This document shows, in pieces, positions 11,001 through 22,234 of a stretch of DNA of 64,000 nt. This DNA is from Diacronema lutheri (Eukaryota; Haptophyta; Pavlovophyceae; Pavlovales; Pavlovaceae). The stretch is taken from positions 1 through 64,000 of the forward strand of contig JAGTXO010000047.1 in assembly GCA_019448385.1 (NCBI GenBank), in the 5' to 3' direction. Position numbers and translations under genes: made by a program. Numbering within the stretch: the first letter of the stretch is position 1; the number at the start of each line of letters is the position of its first letter. The notes beneath the pieces are model-generated. The model saw nothing but the letters and a program-made list of their open reading frames with translations, did no database searches and had not been told where the DNA came from.

Positions 11001-14000
11001 GCCGCCGCCCAGCCCGCCGCCGCCCAGCCCGCCGCCGAGCCCGCCGCCGCCCAGCCCGCCACCGCCCAGCCCGCCGCCGAGCCCGCCGCCGCCCAGCCCG
11101 CCGCCGCCCAGCCCGCCGCCGAGCCCGCCGCCGCCCAGCCCGCCACCGCCCAGCCCGCCTCCGAGCCCGCCGCCGCCCAGCCCGCCGCCGCCCAGCCCGC
11201 CGCCGAGCCCGCCGCCGCCCAGCCCGCCGCCGCCCAGCCCGCCGCCGAGCCCGCCGCCGCCCAGCCCGCCGCCGCCCAGCCCACCGCCCAGCCCGCCGCC
11301 GCCCAGCCCGCCGCCGCCCAGCCCGCCGCCGAGCCCGCCGCCGCCCAGCCCGCCGCCGCCCAGCCCGCCGCCGAGCCCGCCGCCGCCCAGCCCGCCGCCG
11401 CCCAGCCCGCCGCCGAGCCCGCCGCCGCCCAGCCCGCCGCCGCCCAGCCCGCCGCCGAGCCCGCCGCCGCCCAGCCCGCCGCCGCCCAGCCCGCCGCCGA
11501 GCCCGCCGCCGCCCAGCCCGCCGCCGCCCAGCCCGCCGCCGAGCCCGCCGCCGCCCAGCCCGCCGCCGCCCAGCCCGCCGCCGAGCCCGCCGCCGCCCAG
11601 CCCGCCGCCGCCCAGCCCGCCGCCCAGCCCGCCGCCGCCCAGCCCGCCGCCGCCCAGCCCGCCGCCGAGCCCGCCGCCGCCCAGCCCGCCGCCGCCCAAC
11701 CCGCCTCCGAGCCCGCCGCCGCCCAGCCCGCCGCCGCCCAGCCCGCCGCCGAGCCCGCCGCCGCCCAGCCCGCCGCCGCCCAGCCCGCCTCCGAGCCCGC
11801 CGCCGCCCAGCCCGCCGCCGCCAAGCCCACCTCCGAGCCCGCCGCCGCCCAGCCCGCCACCGCCCAGCCCGCCGCCGAGCCCGCCGCCGCCCAGCCCGCC
11901 GCCGCCCAGCCCGCCTCCGAGCCCGCCGCCGCCCAGCCCGCCACCGCCCAGCCCGCCGCCGAGCCCGCCGCCGCCCAGCCCGCCGCCGCCCAGCCCGCCG
12001 CCCAGCCCGCCGCCGCCCAGCCCGCCGCCGCCCAGCCCGCCGCCCAGCCCGCCGCCGCCCAGCCCGCCGCCGCCCAGCCCGCCGCCCAGCCCGCCGCCGC
12101 CCAGCCCGCCGCCGCCCAGCCCGCCGCCGAGCCCGCCGCCGCCCAGCCCGCCGCCGCCCAGCCCGCCGCCGAGCCCGCCGCCGCCCAGCCCGCCGCCGCC
12201 CAGCCCGCCGCCGAGCCCGCCGCCGCCCAGCCCGCCGCCGCCCAGCCCGCCGCCGAGCCCGCCGCCGCCCAGCCCGCCGCCGCCCAGCCCGCCGCCGAGC
12301 CCGCCGCCGCCCAGCCCGCCGCCGCCCAGCCCGCCGCCCAGCCCGCCGCCGCCCAGCCCGCCGCCGCCCAGCCCGCCGCCGAGCCCGCCGCCGCCCAGCC
12401 CGCCGCCGCCCAACCCGCCTCCGAGCCCGCCGCCGCCCAGCCCGCCGCCGCCCAGCCCGCCGCCGAGCCCGCCGCCGCCCAGCCCGCCGCCGCCCAGCCC
12501 GCCTCCGAGCCCGCCGCCGCCCAGCCCGCCGCCGCCCAGCCCACCGCCCAGCCCGCCGCCGCCCAGCCCGCCGCCGCCCAGCCCGCCGCCGAGCCCGCCG
12601 CCGCCCAGCCCGCCACCGCCCAGCCCGCCGCCGAGCCCGCCGCCGCCCAGCCCGCCGCCGCCCAGCCCGCCGCCGAGCCCGCCGCCGCCCAGCCCGCCAC
12701 CGCCCAGCCCGCCTCCGAGCCCGCCGCCGCCCAGCCCGCCGCCGCCCAGCCCGCCGCCCAGCCCGCCGCCGCCCAGCCCGCCGCCGCCCAGCCCGCCGCC
12801 GAGCCCGCCGCCGCCCAGCCCGCCACCGCCCAGCCCGCCGCCGAGCCCGCCGCCGCCCAGCCCGCCGCCGCCCAGCCCGCCGCCGAGCCCGCCGCCGCCC
12901 AGCCCGCCACCGCCCAGCCCGCCTCCGAGCCCGCCGCCGCCCAGCCCGCCGCCGCCCAGCCCGCCGCCGAGCCCGCCGCCGCCCAGCCCGCCGCCGCCCA
13001 GCCCGCCGCCGAGCCCGCCGCCGCCCAGCCCGCCGCCGCCCAGCCCACCGCCCAGCCCGCCGCCGCCCAGCCCGCCGCCGCCCAGCCCGCCGCCGAGCCC
13101 GCCGCCGCCCAGCCCGCCGCCGCCCAGCCCGCCGCCGAGCCCGCCGCCGCCCAGCCCGCCGCCGCCCAGCCCGCCGCCGAGCCCGCCGCCGCCCAGCCCG
13201 CCGCCGCCCAGCCCGCCGCCGAGCCCGCCGCCGCCCAGCCCGCCGCCGCCCAGCCCGCCGCCGAGCCCGCCGCCGCCCAGCCCGCCGCCGCCCAGCCCGC
13301 CGCCGAGCCCGCCGCCGCCCAGCCCGCCGCCGCCCAGCCCGCCGCCCAGCCCGCCGCCGCCCAGCCCGCCGCCGCCCAGCCCGCCGCCGAGCCCGCCGCC
13401 GCCCAGCCCGCCGCCGCCCAACCCGCCTCCGAGCCCGCCGCCGCCCAGCCCGCCGCCGCCCAGCCCGCCGCCGAGCCCGCCGCCGCCCAGCCCGCCGCCG
13501 CCCAGCCCGCCTCCGAGCCCGCCGCCGCCCAGCCCGCCGCCGCCAAGCCCACCTCCGAGCCCGCCGCCGCCCAGCCCGCCACCGCCCAGCCCGCCGCCGA
13601 GCCCGCCGCCGCCCAGCCCGCCGCCGCCCAGCCCGCCTCCGAGCCCGCCGCCGCCCAGCCCGCCACCGCCCAGCCCGCCGCCGAGCCCGCCGCCGCCCAG
13701 CCCGCCGCCGCCCAGCCCGCCGCCCAGCCCGCCGCCGCCCAGCCCGCCGCCGCCCAGCCCGCCGCCCAGCCCGCCGCCGCCCAGCCCGCCGCCGCCCAGC
13801 CCGCCGCCCAGCCCGCCGCCGCCCAGCCCGCCGCCGCCCAGCCCGCCGCCGAGCCCGCCGCCGCCCAGCCCGCCGCCGCCCAGCCCGCCGCCGAGCCCGC
13901 CGCCGCCCAGCCCGCCGCCGCCCAGCCCGCCGCCGAGCCCGCCGCCGCCCAGCCCGCCGCCGCCCAGCCCGCCGCCGAGCCCGCCGCCGCCCAGCCCGCC

Positions 14001-14976
14001 GCCGCCCAGCCCGCCGCCGAGCCCGCCGCCGCCCAGCCCGCCGCCGCCCAGCCCGCCGCCCAGCCCGCCGCCGCCCAGCCCGCCGCCGCCCAGCCCGCCG
14101 CCGAGCCCGCCGCCGCCCAGCCCGCCGCCGCCCAACCCGCCTCCGAGCCCGCCGCCGCCCAGCCCGCCGCCGCCCAGCCCGCCGCCGAGCCCGCCGCCGC
14201 CCAGCCCGCCGCCGCCCAGCCCGCCTCCGAGCCCGCCGCCGCCCAGCCCGCCGCCGCCCAGCCCACCGCCCAGCCCGCCGCCGCCCAGCCCGCCGCCGCC
14301 CAGCCCGCCGCCGAGCCCGCCGCCGCCCAGCCCGCCACCGCCCAGCCCGCCGCCGAGCCCGCCGCCGCCCAGCCCGCCGCCGCCCAGCCCGCCGCCGAGC
14401 CCGCCGCCGCCCAGCCCGCCACCGCCCAGCCCGCCTCCGAGCCCGCCGCCGCCCAGCCCGCCACCGCCCAGCCCGCCTCCGAGCCCGCCCCCGCCCAGCC
14501 CGCCGCCGCCCAGCCCGCCGCCCAGCCCGCCGCCGCCCAGCCCGCCGCCGCCCAGCCCGCCGCCCAGCCCGCCGCCGCCCAGCCCGCCGCCGCCCAGCCC
14601 GCCGCCCAGCCCGCCGCCGCCCAGCCCGCCGCCGCCCAGCCCGCCGCCCAGCCCGCCGCCGCCCAGCCCGCCGCCGCCCAGCCCGCCGCCGAGCCCGCCG
14701 CCGCCCAGCCCGCCGCCGCCCAGCCCGCCGCCCAGCCCGCCGCCGCCCAGCCCGCCGCCACCCAGCCCGCCGCCGAGCCCGCCGCCGCCCAGCCCGCCGC
14801 CGCCCAGCCCGCCGCCGAGCCCGCCGCCGCCCAGCCCGCCACCGCCCAGCCCGCCGCCGAGCCCGCCGCCGCCCAGCCCGCCGCCGCCCAGCCCGCCGCC
14901 GAGCCCGCCGCCGCCCAGCCCGCCACCGCCCAGCCCGCCGCCCAGCCCGCCGCCGCCCAGCCCGCCGCCGGGTTAG
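5076..14976 (+). CDS. Giant secreted Ser-Pro (hydroxyproline-rich type) glycoprotein with lamin-tail-like modules
   Basis: Exons are 5076-6542, 6634-6781, 6892-7127 and 7234-14976, giving about 3,197 residues. The ATG at 5076 opens a signal peptide (residues 1-24, core WPLCAIALSLAPSLS). Residues about 35-740 hold four related Cys-containing modules arranged as two pairs. Two start NVTE(L/I)S.CG.(A/H)DW, near residues 36 and 402. Two start with a (V/M)(L/I)I(N/T)EVDGD-type strand followed by SGADW(V/I)EI, near residues 227 and 587. This pattern resembles the lamin-tail domain of secreted proteins. From about residue 743 to the stop the protein is an uninterrupted Ser-Pro tract with the 14-residue unit S-P4-S-P4-S-P3, which is the motif of extensin- and pherophorin-type glycoproteins whose prolines are hydroxylated and glycosylated. 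A wall, scale or extracellular-matrix role is inference. The splice joins are supported by alignment of the two module pairs (for example PWDEQ in both). Confidence 0.85.
7611..14972 (+). repeat. 42-bp coding satellite, about 175 copies
   Basis: The unit encodes S-P4-S-P4-S-P3 using AGC for serine and mostly CCG, with CCC before most serines. It runs for about 7.36 kb without a frame break. Copies differ by a few synonymous changes (CCG to CCA or CCT), a CAG/GAG-type swap before AGC, and five Ser-to-Asn codons (AAC at 10858, 11698, 12412, 13420 and 14134). Spacings between these marks are exact multiples of 42. All six frames are open, so the long frames in the other five are artefacts. Confidence 0.97.
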
Positions 14977-15230
14977 GCTACGGCTTTCGAGCCCAAGCCA
15001 TGAGTACGTTCCAGCCGAGTCAAAGATTGAGCGCGCAATGCGAGTACGCGCGCCCACGCATGACGTTGGAAAGGGTGCGCCGAAAAGGTGAGGTTGTCAG
15101 TGGACCATCAAAAAGGTTTTGATTAGTGCTGGTACCGTTTTGGCGCGCGCGCACGCGCGGATCGGCCTGACCAAGCTCGCGCAGATGATTGGCGAGTTTT
15201 AGCAGCTTGCCGGCCCGCTTACTAATCCGC

Positions 15231-16997
15231 TCACCAGGCCGTCGAGACGCAGCCGGGCGGGCATTTGCGCGTGAACGAGCCGAAGAGGAGCGAGCGGCGC
15301 GAAAGCCACGATTGATCGAGCAGGCGGCGCGGACTGTGCGGCATACAGCCCACAGGGCAGCAGACAAGCGCGTCGTCCGTAATCGTGAAGCTGAAGAGGT
15401 CGGAGAAGTCATTCCACTGGCTGCCCGTCTGGTGCACCAGCGTGCCGTCCACGTATATGGCGTGGAAGGCGAAGCTGGCAGGGTCGTAACCGTCGTCAAA
15501 TGCATCGGATGCGACGAACATGTACTCGCCGGCCGGTAGCATTGCCGTGCGGTGGACAAGCTCCGCGTGCGGGAAGCCGCCGTTCTGCTCCATCGCAATC
15601 TCGTGGGTCAGGTCGAAGTTGACCTTGTACAGCCGCATCCAAAGCTCGCTGAACGCGTACTGGTCTCCGAAGACGGCGACGGTTACATTGTGCGGCCCCT
15701 CTTCCGAGTTGATGGGCACGTCGCTTGGCTCCGGCGCGTCCGTCGGGAGCGGCGGGAGCGGATAGGTGAGCGCCTGGAGCAGGAGGGGCGGACCGCCCAT
15801 CCGGGTCACGGGGAACACGCCGGGCACGATGCGCTTCGCCGCCTTGAGTGCGCCGTCCTCGTCGACTACGCCGCGCTTGGCGAGCGCGAGGATCTGCGCG
15901 CGGATCACGAGGGGGTCCGACGTGTCGTACGCAGCGGCGATCTGCAGCGCGACGCCAGCGACATGAGGCGCAGCCATGCTCGTGCCCGAGGCCGCAAATG
16001 CGCCATCCGTCGTGTTCGCCTCGGCTGAGAGCACACCGACGCCGGGCGCAAAAATGTCGACGCACGGGCCCCAGTTGGTGAACGGCGCAAGTCGATCGTT
16101 GCTGCGCACCGCGCCAACGTTGATAGCGGCCGGCGCGTTGCCCGGGCTGAAGACACACGCGTCCCAGTTGTCGTTGCCCGCGGCCGTGACCACCGTCACG
16201 CCGCTGCGCACCGTGTCGGCGACGACCTCGTCGAAAGTGACAATGTTGTCCTGTACGTCGGTGATGTTCTCGAAATACGTGAAGCCGCCCGGACCGCTGA
16301 GCGAGAGGTTGATCACCTTCTTGGTCGCCGTGTGATTCTGCGCGTACACGAATGCTGCAATAATCGCGAGGTGCGAGCAACCCAGCAGCCGGAAGCACGA
16401 GCACACTTTGAGCGAGACGATGTCGGCGAGCGGCGCGACGCCGTAGCCGACGCCGGCGGCAGTGGCCGCGACATGCGTGCCGTGGTCGTCGCACACATCG
16501 AGGTGGTCGCCATCGGCGTCCATGACAAAATCAACGCCCGTGAGCGTCCGGCCGGCAAAAGCAGCGTGCGACGCGTCGACGCCGTCGTCCGCGACGAAGA
16601 GCGTCGCGCCGCCGCCGCCGTACGGCGACGTGTACAGGCCGTCAAGCGGGAGCGATGGCTGGTCGATGCGGTCGAGGCCCCACGGGAGGGTGTCGTCGGC
16701 GAGCTTCATGGTCCACTTGTCGGCGCGCACCGTCAGCCCGTGCGCCTTGCACGCGCTCGCGCCCGCGGCGTCGGTGCGCACGATGGTCGCCGGCACCTGC
16801 CCCACATTGAGGGTGCTGACGATCGACGACTCAAGGCCGAGATCGCGGATCACGGCAACGAGCGCCTCAGGCGCTGCGTCCGGCTTGGAGACGAGATATA
16901 GCGCCTTGCCGTCCGCGCCCAGCTTCATCTTCGGCGCTTCACCCGCCACCCCGGACGCGCCGGCGAGCGCGAGCGCGCAGAGCAGCACCAGGCGCAT
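15231..16997 (-). CDS. Secreted subtilisin-like serine protease (S8, proteinase K-like)
   Basis: A single-exon gene of 588 residues. I place the start at 16997 because this ATG opens a clear signal peptide (MRLVLLCALALAGASG); the frame stays open further upstream without similarity. An inhibitor-type propeptide spans about residues 25-100. The catalytic triad is visible: Asp in LFVADDGVD, His in DDHGTHVAA and Ser in SGTSMAAPHVAG; the oxyanion Asn lies in AAGNDNWD. The residue after the catalytic Asp is Asp where Thr or Ser is usual. After the catalytic domain (ending near residue 410) comes a domain of about 130 residues with alternating strands and a WxxL motif, then a Cys-rich basic tail. 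The gene is convergent with the Ser-Pro glycoprotein, 254 bp apart. Both products are predicted to be secreted; a link in wall processing is only a guess. Confidence 0.9.
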   Translation of the reverse strand: MRLVLLCALALAGASGVAGEAPKMKLGADGKALYLVSKPDAAPEALVAVIRDLGLESSIVSTLNVGQVPATIVRTDAAGASACKAHGLTVRADKWTMKLADDTLPWGLDRIDQPSLPLDGLYTSPYGGGGATLFVADDGVDASHAAFAGRTLTGVDFVMDADGDHLDVCDDHGTHVAATAAGVGYGVAPLADIVSLKVCSCFRLLGCSHLAIIAAFVYAQNHTATKKVINLSLSGPGGFTYFENITDVQDNIVTFDEVVADTVRSGVTVVTAAGNDNWDACVFSPGNAPAAINVGAVRSNDRLAPFTNWGPCVDIFAPGVGVLSAEANTTDGAFAASGTSMAAPHVAGVALQIAAAYDTSDPLVIRAQILALAKRGVVDEDGALKAAKRIVPGVFPVTRMGGPPLLLQALTYPLPPLPTDAPEPSDVPINSEEGPHNVTVAVFGDQYAFSELWMRLYKVNFDLTHEIAMEQNGGFPHAELVHRTAMLPAGEYMFVASDAFDDGYDPASFAFHAIYVDGTLVHQTGSQWNDFSDLFSFTITDDALVCCPVGCMPHSPRRLLDQSWLSRRSLLFGSFTRKCPPGCVSTAW

Positions 16998-17761
16998 TAT
17001 TTTGGGTCTGCACCCTGCAGCGATAGAATGATGACGATGGAAGGAATGACCACGACATCGGGACATCGTGTCCTCTAAACTTAAGTTTTCGGTGGCGTCT
17101 ATGCACATCGATCACTAACAAGTTTAAGCCGCCACGACGTCCTGACTGCGCTCCTCGCGAGAGAAAGGGGCAGACGGTCTCGAGCTCGAACATCTTCGGT
17201 GGCACCTTGAGGCCGGCGTCGTCGTGCAAGGCCGGCGAATCGCGCGTCCGGCAATGCAAATGACGCGCCCGCGGCCGACCGCGCGTCCTGTTCGCGCCGC
17301 GTCGCCGGGCGCGGGCGCGCCTGTGGGCGCGCCGGCTGTCGGCGCGCCGGCGGCGGCGGCCGGCGGCCGGCATGCCCGTCGCATCCAAGGAAGGTGCTGG
17401 GATAAAGTAGCCAGGTACTGCATTCCCTCTCCCGATATGCTTTGCCTTCTTTGCCGTTGCCGCAACCACCACAGCCACCAGCTACTTCCTCAACTGGAAA
17501 CGAAAGGCTCTGGCCTCAGGAAGGTCCTCAAATGCGGGCAGCTCCCGGCGAGGGACACGGTCATCGGATGGCTCAAGAAGGCCGTCGCCGATCGCCGGGA
17601 GGCCAAATTCGACTGGAACGGCGATCGCATCGTGGTTGCAAATGCCCCGAAATGCACCTTTGGCCGCACGTTACGACGGCCTTACGACCCCCCACCCCTC
17701 GAATTGGGGCAAAATAATTCACCGTGGCTGTTACGGTATTATTATAATATTATTAGGCGGC
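16998..17761. other. Gap between divergent genes, with an unexplained open stretch
   Basis: This should hold the promoters of the subtilase (-) and the Ala-rich gene (+). At about 17440-17690 the + strand reads as a fairly ordinary protein segment (GLRKVLKCGQLPARD, then KKAVADRREAKFDWNGDRI) with less biased composition than its surroundings. I cannot tie it to a gene or a family, and it has no convincing start. Confidence 0.4.
17738..17756 (+). promoter_or_regulatory. AT-only element just upstream of a start codon
   Basis: A block of about 17 A/T bases (TATTATTATAATATTATTA) lies 6 bp before the ATG at 17762, in a region that is otherwise above 65 percent GC. It could be a core-promoter or nucleosome-free element. 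This is inference from position and composition. Confidence 0.3.
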
Positions 17762-20700
17762 ATGCACGACCATGACGTGCGCACCGCGTCGGCGCGCGCA
17801 CATGCGTCGCTCGGGCTGCCGCCGACGTGGAGACCGATCCTCCGGCTGACCGCGCGCGAGTGGTACGCCCACGTTGGTTCTGCCTCGTCGCGTCCGCTGC
17901 CGCACGCCGCGCCCGCGCCGTCGACGCTCGTCGCGACGCCTCATGCGCTCTCGCCGCTTTACGGCCGGCTCGTCGACGCGCGCGGCGTGCCTGGCCGACT
18001 TGCCGAGCCGCTCGAGTTGACGCCGGACGTTACGACGGTGGTCGGTCGTCCTGCCGGCACGCCCGTCGACTTCGCCCTCGCCAAGGCCTCGCCCGCCGGC
18101 GCGGCACGCAGCCGCTTGGAGGTTTCCGACGCGGCCGCGCGCGGCCGCGCGCGCGGCGCCGGCTTGGCGGGCGCGGTGACACCGCTGGGCGCGCGGCGCG
18201 TCGCGCTCATCCTGGGCTCGGGTGGCGCACCGTTCACCGTCGACGTCGAGATGCCCGACGAGCCCGAGCGGCCGGCGACGGACGCCGAGCCGCACGCCGA
18301 GCCCGGCGTGCGCGGCGGCACGGCGCGCGACCGCACGCGCGAGCGCGCAGTGCTCGAGCGGTCGTCGTCGTACGCCGAGGCCGTGGCAACGTCGCGCGCC
18401 TGTTCGCTCTACGAGCGCAACGAGCGCGCGCTCCGTGCCGCCGCCGCGCGCCACCGCAACCGCGCGCTCGGCGGCGCGACAGTCGACGCGTTCGCTGCGG
18501 GCGTCCGCGAGAGCGCGCGCTCGTGGGCGAGGCCGGCGCTCACTAAAGCGCGGCCGGGTGGCGGGCCCGCGCATGCCCGCAGCGATGGCCTCGGCGCTGG
18601 TGGTGGCGATGCGCACCGCGCGCGCGCGCGTCCCGCGCCGTCGCCATCGCCGCCGGACGGCACGCACTCGTCGCCGGACGGCGACAGCGGAGCGGGCGGC
18701 TTTGGCGGCGCGTTCGGCGGTGGCGCGGGCGACGTGCAGAGGCCGAGCACGACGCCGACGTCCGCGGCCCATGCGCGCGGACCGCGTGACCACGGTTCGT
18801 CTGCACGGGTCGTCGCGCTCGTCGCGCGCGTGCCGCTCGCTCCGCCGATCGAGGCGTCGTCCGAGGCGGCACCCCAAGCGCCACGCGCGGACCTCGTGGA
18901 AGTACGCGCGGCTGAGCGGCGCGCGTCGACACCCACGGACGAAGCCGGCGCCTCGGCTGAGCACGTGTGCGCGAGCAGACCGGCATCGTCGCCCGCTGCC
19001 ATCCCCACCACCGCCGAGTCGAGCGCCGACGCGCTCGCCAGCGCGCACAGTGCTGGCGTCGACATTGCCGACCCGCGCCCCACACCGCCCGGACGCGCGC
19101 CGACATGCGCGCCAGCGCACGCTGGCCACAGCGCCGGGAGCGGCGGCGTCAGCGCGGTGGAGGCTCGAGCTAGCGTAGGTGCGGGCGCTCCGCCAGCGAT
19201 TGCGATCGCGCGCGCGGCGCTGCTGCGGCTCGCTCGCGCGCTCGCGGAAGGCGACGACCTCACGCGCGCCGGGCTGGGCGGAGGCTCTGTGAGGCTGGGC
19301 AAGGCCGTCGCTGGGCTGGGCGGTCGCGCCGCCATTTCTGGTGGAGGAGGAGAGTTGTTGCCCGACGCGTGCACCGACGAGTGGGGTGGCGACTGCGATG
19401 ACGATGCAGACGACGAAGGCAACGCAGCTGTCGTCGCGCCGTCGAAGCCGCCGCCGTCGCCGCCGCTCGGCGCGCTACGCGCCGCGATTGCGCGTGGCGC
19501 GCTCGCGCAGGCGCGCGCACAAGCGCGCGCTCTGCTCGAGGCGACGCGCGCCTGCCTCGCGCAGCTCGACGACGCGAGCGCTCAGCTGGGAAGTTGGCAT
19601 TCGCACGCCATCGGCAGTTGGCGCGAGCTGTGGCCCGCGCCTCGCATCGCCGTCGCGCCGCGGCCGACCGCGCGCGCGGCAAGCCGCGGCACGCCGCCGG
19701 CTGGCGCTGCGGCGCTCGCGGTGCGCAATGCGCCGCCAATGCGCACTGCCTCGTGCTCGTCATGGGCGCCCCCCGAGCAGGCCGGCCGCCGCGCTGGCGG
19801 CGGTGCGGCCGTCGGTGGCGCGGGTACCGGCGGGGCGGCATTGGGGGTGGCGAGCACGAGCGGCTTAGCGGAGGCGATCAGCGCATGCAAGCGGCTCTAC
19901 GCGCACGCGAGCCGACTCAGCGCCGAGCTTGACGCTCAGGACGTTGCGTGCGCGCTCGCGAGGCTCGTCGGCGTGCAGGTGGAGGCGGGGTGAGCGCACG
20001 GCGCGCGGCACGCGGCGCACGGCGCGCGGCGCACGGACGGCGCACGGGCGGCGTGGCGCAGTGTGGCGCAGTCTTGCAGGGCGTGGTGGGCAAGGTGGGG
20101 ATCGCGGCGTGTGGTGCGGCGACGTGCGTTTGGGACACACTGCCCAACCATTCCCACTGCCCATGCCCGACTTGCCCACCTTGCTCACCTTGCCCAACTG
20201 CCCAACTGCCCAACTGCCCAAGTGCCCCGCCCCCTTTCCTCACCTCGCAACCCGCTGACAGTCGACGCGCGTTGTCCTTTCGCGCGCATGCCAACGGCCC
20301 TTCCCGCAGCAACCTGCTCGCAGTCGCAGACGCGTTGAGTGACGAGCTGCGCCAGCTGCTTCCGACTGCAGCCACAGCAGAGCCCACCGATACGATGGCG
20401 GCTTTGTCTGCGCGCAGCATGGCGGGCACTTTGACCGCTGCCGGCGCCGGGCTGTCCGTCGAAGGGCCTGGCCGTGCAGTCGGTGGCAACACGCATTCTG
20501 CACGCGCGCGCACGGGTGGCGCGCGCGCGCTCAGGTACCGCACACCGCTGCTGCCGCCGCCGCTTGGACGGATCACAGGGCGCGCCGCGCACGAGCGCCA
20601 CGGTGGGAGCGGCGGACACAATGTCACCTCCATGCTGGGCGGTGGCGCCGGCAGCAAAGGCGGCGCAGAGGCTGATGATCCGTTTGTGCAAGCACGCGCT

Positions 20701-21945
20701 CTTGGCGCCGATCGAACGAACGGTCCACGAAGCGCCGATGCCAACGCTGGTGCTGACGCCCAAGCTGACGCCCAAGCTGACGCCCAAGCCGATGGAGAGG
20801 CAGACGCCAACGTCGACGATGGCGCGGGCTCTGCGCGGCGCGAGCGGGCGACGGGCGGCGATGGGTATGCGCCGCGAGTCGAAACAGAGCACGCGCAGCT
20901 ATCCAGCGCGACCTACTATACGGCCAAACCCGCGCTGGGCGAGGCGCCACCGGCGGGCGCAGCTGAGGCCGCCCGCGTGCATGCGAGCGCAGATGCGCCG
21001 ACAGCGGACGCGGGCGACACCCCGCCTGCGAGCGCGGCTGCGCCCACGCTCGCGGGCGCGCCCGCAGGCGGCGCGCATGCGCCGGTGGCCGACGGAGGCG
21101 GCGACTCTTTGGGTGGCGCACCGGCTGGTGCGAGCACGCGCGCAGCCGCGGCCTCGTTGGGTCCAACGGCGGACGTCCAGTCAGGGTTGGACGCCCAGTC
21201 AGCGGCAGACAGCCCGACACGGGTGCGTCCGCCCGGCTCGCCCGCCGCTGCCGTCGATGCCGCACAGCCGACGGGCACCGCTGCGCCGGCGCGTGCGATA
21301 TCTGCCAGCGCCTCGCACGGCAGCGAGCGCGTAGCTGCGTCCACGCGGCCGGGCGCGGGCGCCTCGGCCGGTGACGATGCATCGGCGCGCGCACCGGCGG
21401 CGGATGCGCCCGCGCTGCCGCCACGGAGCGGCACAGCAGCCGCGCCACCGGCGACAGATGGCAGTGCGCGCGGCGCGGCGCGCGTGCTGGGCACGAACGG
21501 GCTGCGCGGCAGCTCGTCGCAAGTTGCGACGGGCAGCTCTGCGCCATGGGCAGACGCGCCGACGACTGATGTGGGCATAGCCGGCGCGCCGCCGCTGTCC
21601 GGCGCGCGCGCGGCCGATGGCCGTGGCGCAACGCCGGCTGGCGCGAGCGGCGTGGTCGTCCTGCAGGCGGCGGTGGTGGTCAAAGCAAAGACACATCCGG
21701 GCGACGAGGGCGAAGGCGAGGGTTTGGCGGGCGGCGCGGGCAGCCTCGCGCATGCCGCGGAGATGGGCGACGCGCGGCGTGCGCTGAGCAAGCATGCGCC
21801 ATCGTTCAGGAGCGGCGCGGCGTCGATTACGGCGGCTGAGGCGTTCCCACCACACCAGGCGCTCGTGGCGCGCACGGTGGGCGGTCGGCGCGGCACCGAG
21901 GTCGTGCGCGTCAGCACGAGCAGGCTCAGAATGCCGCTCGAGTGA
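17762..21945 (+). CDS. Large Ala-rich low-complexity protein, function unknown
   Basis: Two exons, 17762-19989 and 20262-21945, give about 1,303 residues. The junction is phase 2 on both sides, with a GTGAGC donor and a CAG acceptor. The ATG at 17762 is chosen because it follows the AT-only element; an upstream in-frame start at 17636 is possible. Composition is dominated by Ala, Gly, Arg, Pro and acidic residues. There is a helical Arg/Glu stretch near residues 190-260 (RERAVLERSSSYAEAVATSR), an acidic cluster near residue 545 and a short ADAQ repeat in the second exon. No signal peptide, membrane helix or known domain was found. The intron contains a pyrimidine-rich TTGCCCA(C/A)C repeat. 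That the frame stays open for 4 kb is partly composition, so expression is not proven. Confidence 0.6.
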
Positions 21946-22234
21946 GACTCTCAATTGACGCTCGTGCCCTGCGTAACGCCACGTTCGTTAGAATCCCACG
22001 GATTGCGCACTGCCCACTTTTGCACCTCCCCAAGGATCTGCCTGCACCACCGCGTCCTTTCGCCACCGCACCGCGGCTGATGCCAGCGCCGAGCCGACTT
22101 TTAAGGGCCCTCACAGTCTTTGCGCAAAGCCGTGCGCCTGCCGGACGGCCCGTGTCCGAGCCGACAACGGCCTCCGCCCAAGCGTCAGGGCGCATTGCCG
22201 CGCCACGCGCCAGCCGCTGCGCGCTGAGCCGCGC
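21946..22234. other. Short gap between convergent genes
   Basis: These 289 bp hold the 3' ends of the Ala-rich gene (+) and the V-ATPase gene (-). No other element is seen. Confidence 0.5.

Noticed and set aside
7611-14972. CRISPR-like array
   Set aside because: There are no spacers. The repeats are contiguous and coding.
6722-15122. Long frames in the other five readings of the Ser-Pro array (Arg-rich, Ala-Gln-Pro-rich and Gly-Leu-rich proteins of 2,200-2,800 residues)
   Set aside because: They are open only because the 42-bp GC-rich unit lacks stops. Only the Ser-Pro frame joins by consistent splicing to the signal peptide and the Cys-rich modules.
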